Of a DNA stretch of 64,000 nt, positions 37,481 through 45,488 are shown piece after piece; position 1 is the first letter of the stretch; the number at the start of each line of letters is the position of its first letter. The notes beneath the pieces are model-generated. The model searched no databases and was not told where the DNA came from. It was given only the letters and a program-made list of their open reading frames with translations. The position numbers and the translations under genes are program-made. Origin of the DNA: Nitriliruptor sp040882075 (GTDB taxonomy: Bacteria; Actinomycetota; Nitriliruptoria; Nitriliruptorales; Nitriliruptoraceae); the NCBI RefSeq assembly GCF_040882075.1, contig NZ_JBBEBZ010000185.1, forward strand, positions 1 through 64,000, written 5' to 3'.

Positions 37481-39730
37481 GTGTCCGACGAAGCCACCAG
37501 GTACACCGAGGCGCTGCAGCGGTTCAGCGGCGACCTGCGGATGTCGCAGCAGGTCTTCAACTCGATGGTGGACCGCGGGATCGAGGTCCAGCCGATCCAC
37601 CGCCAGCTCTTGCTCCAGGCCTACCTCGCTGCTCGCGACCTCGAAGGTGCGCGGCGTCTGATCGCCGAGATGACCGCTGCCGGCCACCCGCCGGACCCTT
37701 CGATCCGCTGGGATATGGCGATCACCGCGGCCCGTGGGGGTCGGACCGACGCGGCGCTCGCGGCGCTCGACGAACTGCACGACGAGGGCAGCGCGCCGGA
37801 CGCCGGCCGTGCACCGGCGGTCCTGAGCATCTACATCGCCGCGGGGCGTTTCCCCGCGGCCAGGGCCGTCCTGCGGGGGATGGCGTCCCGCGATCAGCGG
37901 GCGACGGACGCCGAGTACGTCCAGCTCCTGCGCGACTGCCTCGACCGGCGTGCGATCAAGGACACCCGCAGCATCATCGATCTGATGATCATGGCGGGCG
38001 CCTCCCCGAACCCGCGGCTGGCCAGCGACCTGGTCACGATGGTGGCCCGGGCGGGTCACACCGACCGTGCGATCGAGCTGCTCGACCGGCTCACCTCGGC
38101 GGGGGTCGCCCTCCCCGGTGAGGTGCACACCGAGCTCCTGCTCGCGCACGCCCGTTCCGGTGACGCCGAAGCCGCCGAAGCGCGGCTCGAGGCGATGCGT
38201 GCCGCCGGCACCGAGCCGTCGTCGTTCCACGTCAACGCGGTCCTCACCGCCCGGATCGCCGCCGGCGACGTCGACGCGGCGTGGGCGACGGCGCTCGCGC
38301 TCGCCGACCGCGGACGCATCCCCTCCGGTGACAACCTCGAGGGTCTCGGTCGTGTCAGCCTCAGCGCCAAGCGCCTGGCAGCGGCTTCCGGTGTCGTCGA
38401 CTGGATGCTGATCCTCGGCGTCCCGGTGCCACCGCAGCTCTTCGTCGAGGTCGTCGGTGGTCACCTCAAGGCCGGCGAGCTCGACGTGGCCATCGGGGTG
38501 TTCGACGAGGCCGTGGCGCGCGGTGTCCCCGCCGACCGCCGCCTCGCCCGGGATCTCGTCGAGGGCCTGGTCCGAGCCGGGAGGCTCGACGACGCCAAGG
38601 CGTTGCTCGCGCGGCTGCGGGCGTCCGGCACGCTCACCCACGGCCGCCACTACGGGACGCTGCTCGCCGCGTTGCTCCGCGCGAAGCGGGTCGACGACGC
38701 GGTCACGCTGCTCACCGAGATGGTCGGTCAGGGACTCGAACCGACCTCGTCCGACGCGTCCAAGGTCGTCGCGGCGGTCCTGAAGGGGGGCGGCCTCGAC
38801 GTCGCGGAGCGGCTGGTCACGGCGCTGGCCGCCGGGAAGGTCCACGTCGACGAGCCCATCTACCGCGAACTGATGTGGGCGCACGCGAAGAAGGGCCACG
38901 CCGAACAGGCCCAGGCCGTGCACGACCAGATGGTCGCCGCCGGGATCACCCCCGACGACCGGCACCAGAAGGCGCTCGACTGGGCCTCCGGTCGGACCGA
39001 GCGGCGCCTGCCCGACGGCATCGCCGCGGACGCCGACCCCGAGGCAGAGGCAGCGCTCGAAGCGGAGGGCGACGCGCCGGCGACTGAGCACCTCGATGCC
39101 GGCGCCACCCCCGTCACCCCGGCCGTCGATGACTCGACCGCGACGACCGCCGAGCCTGCGACCCCGACCCCGCAGCCGGCGATCCCCGGTCTCCCGCTGA
39201 CCCCACCACCAGCGGCACCCGCCCCCGACGACGCGCCTCCGGCCGCACCCGCTGGTGACGAGCCCGCGGCCGAGCCGACGCCGGAGCCTGCACCCGCGGC
39301 TGAGCCGACGCCGGAGCCCGGCCCCGCGGCCGAGCCGACGCCGGAACCCGCACCGGAGGCGCCGGAGGCTGCTGACGCTCCGGAACCGCCGGCAGCGACG
39401 CCGCCTCCTGCCGAGGCGGGCCCGAGCCCCGATCCCGGTGCCGCGGCCGACCCCGGTGCCGCGGCCGCCAACGCTCAGCCCGTGGCCCCGGATCCCGAGG
39501 CGGCGCCCGACCCGGAAGCCGACGCGCCGACGATGCCGGGTTCGCAGCTCCCGGCGGTCCCGCCGCCGGCGGCTGCCGGACCCAGCGCCGACCCCGGTGA
39601 TGCCGCCACCCCGGACGCCGAGGGGACACCCGACGCCACGGACGCCGCCGACGCACCGGGCGAGGGTTCGCCCACCGAGGACGCGCCCACCGAGGACGCG
39701 CCAGCCGAGGAACCTCCGACCACCTCGTAG
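37481..39730 (+). CDS. Bacterial pentatricopeptide repeat (PPR) protein with long acidic Pro/Ala tail
   Basis: 749 residues from the GTG at 37481 (GGGAGG 8 bases upstream). Residues 3-492 divide without any gap into fourteen 35-residue units, starting at 3, 38, 73, 108, 143, 178, 213, 248, 283, 318, 353, 388, 423 and 458. In that register Ala20 is present in 12 of 14 units, Leu or Val at 7 is nearly constant, Met or Leu at 27 is frequent, Gly31 is in 12, and many end Pro34-Asp35, the PPR helix-pair pattern. TPR repeats have 34 residues and other conserved positions. PPR arrays bind single-stranded RNA through residues 5 and 35. Residues about 515-749 are disordered Pro/Ala/Glu/Asp with a repeated AEPTPEP. 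No signal or membrane segment. RNA target unknown; most 5/35 pairs are not the canonical plant ones. Confidence 0.85.
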   Translation: MSDEATRYTEALQRFSGDLRMSQQVFNSMVDRGIEVQPIHRQLLLQAYLAARDLEGARRLIAEMTAAGHPPDPSIRWDMAITAARGGRTDAALAALDELHDEGSAPDAGRAPAVLSIYIAAGRFPAARAVLRGMASRDQRATDAEYVQLLRDCLDRRAIKDTRSIIDLMIMAGASPNPRLASDLVTMVARAGHTDRAIELLDRLTSAGVALPGEVHTELLLAHARSGDAEAAEARLEAMRAAGTEPSSFHVNAVLTARIAAGDVDAAWATALALADRGRIPSGDNLEGLGRVSLSAKRLAAASGVVDWMLILGVPVPPQLFVEVVGGHLKAGELDVAIGVFDEAVARGVPADRRLARDLVEGLVRAGRLDDAKALLARLRASGTLTHGRHYGTLLAALLRAKRVDDAVTLLTEMVGQGLEPTSSDASKVVAAVLKGGGLDVAERLVTALAAGKVHVDEPIYRELMWAHAKKGHAEQAQAVHDQMVAAGITPDDRHQKALDWASGRTERRLPDGIAADADPEAEAALEAEGDAPATEHLDAGATPVTPAVDDSTATTAEPATPTPQPAIPGLPLTPPPAAPAPDDAPPAAPAGDEPAAEPTPEPAPAAEPTPEPGPAAEPTPEPAPEAPEAADAPEPPAATPPPAEAGPSPDPGAAADPGAAAANAQPVAPDPEAAPDPEADAPTMPGSQLPAVPPPAAAGPSADPGDAATPDAEGTPDATDAADAPGEGSPTEDAPTEDAPAEEPPTTS

Positions 39731-39750
39731 CGGGGGACCGGAGCGCGAGT

Positions 39751-39788
39751 GGGTGACCAGCGGCGCGCCGAGCGGCGGCTGGTCACCC
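39751..39788 (+). terminator. Bidirectional terminator-like hairpin between PPR gene and ABC exporter
   Basis: Perfect 11-bp stem GGGTGACCAGC / GCTGGTCACCC with a 16-base GC-rich loop, 20 bases after the PPR stop, in a convergent gap. No T-run on either strand. Confidence 0.55.
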
Positions 39789-39864
39789 GGACCGTGGCCC
39801 GTCACCCGTTACCCGTTACCGGGGCGACGAGGCACGGCCCGGCTGCGCTCGTCACCGCCCTGGG

Positions 39865-41736
39865 TCAGGTGGCCGACTCGACCAGCTGGGTGTGCACGAG
39901 GTCGGCGTAGCGGCCGCCGAGGGCGAGCAGCTCGCTGTGGGTGCCTCGTTCCACGATCTCGCCGGCGTCGAGGACCACGATGAGGTCGGCGTCGACCACC
40001 GTCGACAGGCGGTGGGCGATGACCAGCGAGGTGCGGTCCCTCAGGATCTCGCGCAGCGCCTCCTGGACGAGCCGCTCCGAGCCGGTGTCGAGGTGGGCGG
40101 TCGCCTCGTCGAGCACCACCACGGCTGGGTCCTTCAGCAGCACGCGGGCGATCGACAGACGCTGCTTCTCGCCGCCGGACATCCGGTAACCGCGCTCGCC
40201 GACGATCGTGCCGTAGCCGTCCGGCATCCGAGCGATGGTGTCGTGGATGCGGGCGGCACGGCAGGCCGCTTCGAGCTGCTCGTCGGTCGCGTCGGGCCGG
40301 GCGTAGCGCAGGTTGTCGGCGATCGAGTCGTGGAACAGGTGGGGGTCCTGGCTGACGATCCCGATCGCGGCCGTGAGCGAGTCGAGGGTGACGTCGCGGA
40401 TGTCGATGCCATCGATGGTGACCCGGCCCTCGGTGACGTCGTACAGGCGGGGGAGCAGCGACGACAACGTCGACTTGCCGGCACCGGACGGACCGACGAC
40501 GGCGACCATCGCACCCGGTGGCAGCTCGAGGTCGATGCCGGTCAGGATCCAGTCGGAGGCGTCGCCTCCGTGCTCGGAGCGTGGCCCCTCGAGCGATTCG
40601 AGGGAGGACCCGAGGGCGGCCGGGTAGCGGAACCAGAGGTCCTCGAACCGGACGTGGCCGGTCGGGTCCTCGAGGTCCTCCGCGTCCTCGCGATCGTCGA
40701 TCGCCCGCGGGAGGTCGAGGACCTCGAAGACGCGCTCGAAGCTGACCAACGCCGTCATCAGGTCGACCGGTGCGTTGGAGAGCTGGGCGAGCGGGCCGTA
40801 CAGCTGGGTGACGTACGCCCCGAGCGACACCACGGTGCCGACGGCCAAGGTCGAGCCCGCGTCGGTGACCAGGAACCCTCCCACGAGGTAGACCAGCGCC
40901 GTCGCGAGCGCGCCGACCAGGCCGAGCGCGGCGAACAGGGCGCGTGAGTGCATCGCGGTCGACACGCCGATGTCGGCCACGCGCTTGGCTCGGCCGCCGA
41001 AGCTGTCGACCTCGCTGTCCACGCGTCCGAAGAGCTTGACCAGCAGCGCGCCCGCCACGTGGAAGCGCTCGGTCATGGTGGTGTTCATCTCGGCGTTGAG
41101 CTCCATGCCCCGTCGGGCCAGGCCTTGGAGCCGGCGGCCGACGACACGTGCCGGGATGATGAACAGCGGCAGCAGCAGCAGCGACAGCAGCGTGACCTGC
41201 CAGCTCAGCGAGAACATGAACGCGAGCGTGACCGACACGCCGATGGCGTTACCGACGATGGTCCCGAGCGTGCCCGTCAGGGCCCGTTGCGCGCCGATGA
41301 CGTCGTTGTTGAGGCGCGTGACCAACGACCCCGTCTGCGTCCGGGTGAAGAACGCGATCGGCATGGTCTGGACGTGACGGAACAGCCGGCGCCGCAGGTC
41401 GAGGATGAAGTACTCGCCGACCGTCGCCGACAGGTACCGCTCGACCATCGTCAGGATGACCTCGACCAGCGCGACGATCGCGAGCACGCCGACCAGCCAC
41501 ACGATCCGGCCGCGGTCGCCCTCGGTGATCGCGTTGACGATCCAGCCGATGAGCAGCGCCGGGAGCGCTCCGGCGCCGGCGGACAGCACGAGGATGCCGA
41601 GGAAACCGGCGAGCTTGCGGCGGTAGGGGCGCGCGAGCTGCCAGGCGCGGCGGACGACCTCGCGGTCGACGCCCTTGCCCTTGATCGCGTCCGGGTCGCC
41701 GAGCGGGCGCAGCCGCACGTAGCCGTGACCTGCCAA
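39865..41736 (-). CDS. ABC exporter, fused membrane and ATPase domains
   Basis: Half-size (homodimer-type) ABC transporter for lipids or drugs. 623 residues from a TTG at 41736 with AGAGGA upstream. Six membrane segments lie in residues 30-330 (exporter fold, FFTRTQTGSLVTRLNND coupling region), then an ATPase domain: Walker A VGPSGAGKSTL, Q-loop VSQDPHLFHDS, signature MSGGEKQRLSIARVLL, Walker B VVVLDEATAHLD and H-loop IAHRLST. All catalytic motifs intact. Divergent from the esterase gene with only 37 bases between starts. Substrate not predictable. Confidence 0.92.
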   Translation of the reverse strand: MAGHGYVRLRPLGDPDAIKGKGVDREVVRRAWQLARPYRRKLAGFLGILVLSAGAGALPALLIGWIVNAITEGDRGRIVWLVGVLAIVALVEVILTMVERYLSATVGEYFILDLRRRLFRHVQTMPIAFFTRTQTGSLVTRLNNDVIGAQRALTGTLGTIVGNAIGVSVTLAFMFSLSWQVTLLSLLLLPLFIIPARVVGRRLQGLARRGMELNAEMNTTMTERFHVAGALLVKLFGRVDSEVDSFGGRAKRVADIGVSTAMHSRALFAALGLVGALATALVYLVGGFLVTDAGSTLAVGTVVSLGAYVTQLYGPLAQLSNAPVDLMTALVSFERVFEVLDLPRAIDDREDAEDLEDPTGHVRFEDLWFRYPAALGSSLESLEGPRSEHGGDASDWILTGIDLELPPGAMVAVVGPSGAGKSTLSSLLPRLYDVTEGRVTIDGIDIRDVTLDSLTAAIGIVSQDPHLFHDSIADNLRYARPDATDEQLEAACRAARIHDTIARMPDGYGTIVGERGYRMSGGEKQRLSIARVLLKDPAVVVLDEATAHLDTGSERLVQEALREILRDRTSLVIAHRLSTVVDADLIVVLDAGEIVERGTHSELLALGGRYADLVHTQLVESAT

Positions 41737-41760
41737 CGGGTGTCCTCTCTCGTGCCGGCG

Positions 41761-41766
41761 TAGCCT
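41761..41766 (+). promoter_or_regulatory. -10 box abutting the esterase start (possible leaderless mRNA)
   Basis: TAGCCT ends 7 bases before the GTG at 41774. If used as a -10, transcription would begin at or next to the start codon. No ribosome binding site is evident, which fits a leaderless message. Confidence 0.45.
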
Positions 41767-41773
41767 CCTGCTC

Positions 41774-42598
41774 GTGGCGACGCCCTCTGCACCTCCGTCC
41801 CCAACGCCCCCGACGGGTCGGTCCCTTCCCGGGGCGCCTGCGGGGGCGCACGACGTGTACCCCGGGGGCTCAGCCCGTCGGGTGGTGGCCGTCGCCCTCG
41901 CCGGGGCGGTCACCGGGCTGGTGGTGCTCGCCCAGCGTACGGCGGCGCAGGTGCGGTCCCTGCGTGAGGCCGGGGCGCGTGTGCCCCCGCTCGACCACGA
42001 GGTGGTGCTCCCCGGCCGTGGGGCGCCCTGCGACCTCGCGGTCCTCGGTGACTCCGCCGCCGCTGGCCACGGCCTGCCGCACGCTGATCTCGGGCTGGCC
42101 CGGCAGGTGGCGCGGCGGCTGTCGGCAGCGACGGGCCGTCCGGTCCACGTCACGAGCGTCGCGGTCGACGGTGCGACCACCGACGACGTCATCGACCGGC
42201 AGGTCCCGACCCTCCCTCCCGACGCCGAGGTGGTCGTGGTGGGTGTCGGGGTGAACGACGCGGTTCGCGGGCGGTCCCTGGCCACCGTCCACAGCTCGAC
42301 CGGGCGGCTGCTGACGGCGGTGCGGGATCGGGCGCCGGGCGCGACCGTCGTCCTGCTGACCTGCCCCGACCTGTCCAGGGCCCCCGGACTGCCCTCGGTG
42401 CTCGGGCCGGTGCTCGGCGTGTCCTGCCGCCGCGTCGCCCGTGCCCAGCGCCGTGCCGCGGCCGAGCTGGGCATCGCCGTCGTGGGCGCGGACGGGGGCC
42501 TGCCGGCGTCCGCCTTCGGCCGCGACGGGTTCCACCCGGGCCCCGAGGGCGTGGCGATCCTCGCCGACCGGGTCCTCGCCGTGCTCACCGCGACGTGA
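41774..42598 (+). CDS. Membrane-anchored SGNH/GDSL-type esterase
   Basis: 274 residues. A hydrophobic segment (about 35-55) after a Pro-rich N-terminus is a signal anchor. SGNH blocks: AVLGDSAAAGHG (nucleophile Ser94), VVVGVGVNDAVR with the block III Asn, and the C-terminal DGFHPGPEG Asp-x-x-His pair. Probably a secreted-side lipase or esterase; substrate unknown. The GTG start has no Shine-Dalgarno. Confidence 0.87.
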   Translation: MATPSAPPSPTPPTGRSLPGAPAGAHDVYPGGSARRVVAVALAGAVTGLVVLAQRTAAQVRSLREAGARVPPLDHEVVLPGRGAPCDLAVLGDSAAAGHGLPHADLGLARQVARRLSAATGRPVHVTSVAVDGATTDDVIDRQVPTLPPDAEVVVVGVGVNDAVRGRSLATVHSSTGRLLTAVRDRAPGATVVLLTCPDLSRAPGLPSVLGPVLGVSCRRVARAQRRAAAELGIAVVGADGGLPASAFGRDGFHPGPEGVAILADRVLAVLTAT

Positions 42599-42656
42599 GT
42601 TCGTCAGCGGGTGGGTACGGACCGGCAGGTCGCGGCGGCTCGCGGGGATGCGGGGA

Positions 42657-42680
42657 GGGGTGAGGGGTGAGGGGTGAGGG
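42657..42680 (+). repeat. GGGGTGA microrepeat
   Basis: Three to four copies of a 7-base GGGGTGA unit downstream of the esterase gene, in the gap before the TetR remnant. Confidence 0.6.
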
Positions 42681-42705
42681 CGAGCGCCTCCCCGCACACG
42701 TCGCG

Positions 42706-42731
42706 GTATGTGGGGAACATTCCCCACATAC
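42706..42731 (+). repeat. 26-bp inverted repeat at the edge of a TetR remnant
   Basis: Perfect 12-bp arms, GTATGTGGGGAA and TTCCCCACATAC, around a 2-base centre. It ends 1 base before the first codon of the TetR-like fragment. Could be an operator, a terminator or a rearrangement scar. Confidence 0.8.
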
Positions 42732-42732
42732 G

Positions 42733-43071
42733 GTGTTCGCCGACCGGGTGGTCGAGCACCTCGATGCGGTCGAGGTGGCGCTGGCCACCGACGACCCGTG
42801 GGATGGGTTCGTCTCCTACGTGCGCACCGCCGCCGCGCTGCAGGCTCGCGACCGGGGCATCCCCGACCTGGTCACGATGGAGCTGTCGTCGGCGCCGGAG
42901 ATCGACCAGTTGCGTACGCGCGCCTTCGACGGGCTGGTTCGCCGGGTCGAGCGCGCACAGGCCGCCGGCGTGCTGCGTGCCGACTTCACGCACCCCGACG
43001 TCGTGCTGCTGTTGATGGCCAACGCCGCGATGCGTGCCAACGGCGAACGCCGCCTCGGCACCGGCCCGTAG
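42733..43071 (+). pseudogene. TetR-family regulator remnant (C-terminal ligand-binding part only)
   Basis: The open frame gives VFADRVVEHLDAVEVAL..., then WDGFVSYVRTAAALQARDRG and HPDVVLLLMANAAMRANG, matching the C-terminal domain of SBT-type TetR regulators. The N-terminal DNA-binding helix-turn-helix and about the first 80 residues are absent, and the C-terminus is also short. Immediately upstream are the inverted repeat and G-rich microrepeats instead of coding sequence. No ribosome binding site. Best read as a gene relic; a short expressed effector-binding protein cannot be excluded. Confidence 0.7.
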
Positions 43072-43171
43072 CCGCCGGCCCACCTCCCGTGACTCGCCTG
43101 ACCCTGTCCTCGAACCCCGCCCAACCGGAGAGCGACCCCATCAACAGCGAGTGGATGGAGACGGCCGCGTC

Positions 43172-43465
43172 TCACCGGCCGTAGCTGGTCGCGGCTGACG
43201 AGCTGCGCGCGTCCTGCACGGTGACCACCACGACCTGATCGTTGGCGTCGTCGATCCGGTAGACGATCAGCATCCATCGCCACGGCCCCAGCACCGCCCG
43301 GAAGTTGGTCCATCGCCCTGCGAGCTCGCGACCGAGGTTGGGGAAGGCCTCCAGTGTTCGCAGGCTCATGCGGACGCGCCGCCGGGTATCGGTCGGCAGA
43401 CTCAGCGACGTGATGAGCTCATCGAGGTTCTGGGCGGCGCGAGGTGAGAACTCGACGCGGGGCAT
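43172..43465 (-). CDS. RelE/ParE-family toxin
   Basis: 97-residue ParE/RelE-fold protein: VEFSPRAAQNLDELI near the N-terminus, FPNLGRELAG, RWMLIVYRIDDANDQVVVVTV and a C-terminal DARSS. RelE members cut mRNA on the ribosome and ParE members poison gyrase; which applies is not clear. It starts 3 bases after the antitoxin stop, the normal antitoxin-first order. Confidence 0.85.
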   Translation of the reverse strand: MPRVEFSPRAAQNLDELITSLSLPTDTRRRVRMSLRTLEAFPNLGRELAGRWTNFRAVLGPWRWMLIVYRIDDANDQVVVVTVQDARSSSAATSYGR

Positions 43466-43468
43466 GCC

Positions 43469-43720
43469 CTACAGCTGGTCGAGAGGGATGGTCTGGCCTG
43501 CCTGAGCCTGCCGCCAACCCTCCTGAGCGTCATCCCAAGCACCGTCGATGCCATCGAGGAGGGCGGTGATGTTGGCAGCATCCGGTTCAGCCTCGACGAT
43601 CGCCGTGCTGAGCAATGATCGGGCCAGGGTGCCCTCGTTGACGTGCATCCGTTCAGCCATCGCCGACAGCTTGCGCGCAAGAGCTCCGTCGAGGGTGACG
43701 TTGATCCGGGCTGAACTCAT
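43469..43720 (-). CDS. Ribbon-helix-helix antitoxin
   Basis: 83 residues. The N-terminal ARINVTLDGALARKLSAMAE is a CopG/RHH DNA-binding motif; the C-terminal half (DDAQEGWRQAQAGQTIPLDQL) is typical of the toxin-binding tail. It neutralises the adjacent RelE/ParE toxin and probably represses the pair. Confidence 0.82.
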   Translation of the reverse strand: MSSARINVTLDGALARKLSAMAERMHVNEGTLARSLLSTAIVEAEPDAANITALLDGIDGAWDDAQEGWRQAQAGQTIPLDQL

Positions 43721-43795
43721 GGGGGGCAGGGTACACGGATGGGCACGTCTCGGACGTCCCTGCTCCGAGCCGAACCGCGCGACGCGGCCCTGGGG

Positions 43796-45271
43796 TCAGG
43801 CGAGGCCGAGCAGGCGGCGGAGACGGTCGGGATCCATCCCGCGGCGGCCGGGTCCCGTCCAGGACGCCCGCGTGCGCTCCACGTCGTCGAGCAGCCGCAG
43901 CAGCGTCTCGCGCCGCGTCGGGTCGTCCGCCGCCTCCCGTGGGGTGGCGCCACCGAGGGCGGGCACCGGCTCGTCGACCCACGCGTCCTCGTAGCTGGCC
44001 ATCATCGCCTCGAGCTGCTCCTCGATCCCCTGGCGGGCCTCCGGAGCGAGCGCGTCGAGGTCGATCAGCCCGCCGGCCGGACCGTCGTCGTCCGCCTCTT
44101 CCTCGTCGTCCTTCGGCGTACCGACCAGGTCCGCCGCCGGCAGGCGCTGCTCGTCGATCAGCTCGACCTCCGGCACGACCCGCGCGATCAGCTCGGCGAA
44201 CCACGCCGCCCGCGGCGCGGACGTCGTCGCCACCCGCAGCTGACCGTCCACCACCTCGACGCTGCCCTTCAGCCACCGGGTGCCGCGGCGTTCCTCGAAC
44301 GCGCGCAGGACCCCGTCGTCCTCGTCCTCCTCGAGGTGCTCGGCCAGCACCCGCCGGGCCGCGTCGACGTCGCCTACGGCGTAGACCTGCCGGATGTCGA
44401 GCCACGCGTCCCCGGCGGTGGTCGCCAGCCGCGGCGGGGCGTGCAGGTCCCGCAGCCAGCGCGCCAACACCGTCGCCGACAGGTCATCGTCGAGCAGGTC
44501 GAGCAAGCTGTCACGCGCTCGGTCGGGCACGGGCACCACGCTGTGGAACGGTGCGGTCCCGGCCTCGTCGGTCACCAGCCACGCGAGCACCGCGTCACCG
44601 ACCTCGAGCCTCGCGGCCAGTGACCCGTCCGCGAAGGTGGTGCGCTCGCCGTCGAACAGGTCGAGCAGGGTGCAGGTGCCGTCCGCGTCGGCCTCCTCCA
44701 CCAGCTCGTACAGCCCGGCGCGCACCCGCGACCAGTCGCGTAGCAGCTCGAGCTCGTCGGCGGGTAGCAGCGAACCGCGCAGGTCGCACAGGTCCGCGAT
44801 CACGCCTCCCTCGAACAGCGCGAGGTTCAGCGCCGCGGTGTCGCGGTAGCTGTCGGCGGCACCCTCCTCAGCCATCCCGGTGCTGCGGGCGACATCGAGC
44901 ACCGTGTCGCGGGCGGCCGGGCTGGCGTAGAACGCCATCAGCTTGCGCATCAGCCACGGCATCCGGTCCCGCAGTGGCCACCCACCACGCACCGCGCAGC
45001 ACACCTTGTGCTTGCGGCCGGACCCGCAGGGGCACGGCTCGTTGCGGCCGGCCGACATCGGCCCCGGACCGGCGAACGGCGTGAGGAACTCGACGAGGTC
45101 GTCGACCCCGGGACCCTCCATGCCGATCAGGAGCCCGAGCGCCGCGCCGGCCTGCCCGCGGTCCGAACCGAAGCGGTCACGCAGGTACCGGTGGCGCCGG
45201 TCGAAGATGCGCCCGACCAACCAGCGCGTCACGGGACCGCCGCCCGGTAGGCGCGGTGTCACCTCGAGCAC
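43796..45271 (-). CDS. SEC-C motif protein, function unknown
   Basis: 491 residues. A SEC-C zinc-binding motif GRNEPCPCGSGRKHKVCC (Cys80, Cys82, Cys91, Cys92) follows an N-terminal helical segment; the rest is acidic and without a domain I recognise. SEC-C motifs occur at the end of SecA and in many uncharacterised proteins. The start (GTG at 45271) is uncertain. Divergent from the ThyX-like gene. Confidence 0.75.
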   Translation of the reverse strand: MLEVTPRLPGGGPVTRWLVGRIFDRRHRYLRDRFGSDRGQAGAALGLLIGMEGPGVDDLVEFLTPFAGPGPMSAGRNEPCPCGSGRKHKVCCAVRGGWPLRDRMPWLMRKLMAFYASPAARDTVLDVARSTGMAEEGAADSYRDTAALNLALFEGGVIADLCDLRGSLLPADELELLRDWSRVRAGLYELVEEADADGTCTLLDLFDGERTTFADGSLAARLEVGDAVLAWLVTDEAGTAPFHSVVPVPDRARDSLLDLLDDDLSATVLARWLRDLHAPPRLATTAGDAWLDIRQVYAVGDVDAARRVLAEHLEEDEDDGVLRAFEERRGTRWLKGSVEVVDGQLRVATTSAPRAAWFAELIARVVPEVELIDEQRLPAADLVGTPKDDEEEADDDGPAGGLIDLDALAPEARQGIEEQLEAMMASYEDAWVDEPVPALGGATPREAADDPTRRETLLRLLDDVERTRASWTGPGRRGMDPDRLRRLLGLA

Positions 45272-45440
45272 GTCGGTCAGTTCGCAGCCACCGGTCGGGA
45301 GGGAGGCGACCTCCCGCCGGTGGCGCCAGCGTCGGTTGAGCCAGCTGGTCGAGTCCTCCTGGAACCTGCGGCCGGGGGCGACGTCGACCAGCGTCAGCGC
45401 GGAGCGTACGCGGACCCCCGGTGCGGTCGTGGGGCGGAGC

Positions 45441-45446
45441 TAGGGT
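45441..45446 (+). promoter_or_regulatory. Candidate -10 box for the ThyX-like gene
   Basis: TAGGGT 43 bases before the GTG at 45489, in the divergent region with the SEC-C gene. Confidence 0.35.
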
Positions 45447-45488
45447 GCGCCACCGACGACCACACCTCGACCCTCCCCGGAGCATCAC

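Noticed and set aside
37481..39040. TPR or SEL1 repeats instead of PPR
   Set aside because: The period is exactly 35, with Ala20, Gly31 and Pro34-Asp35 conserved; TPR has 34 residues with Trp4/Gly8/Pro32, SEL1 has 36-44 with other Gly positions.
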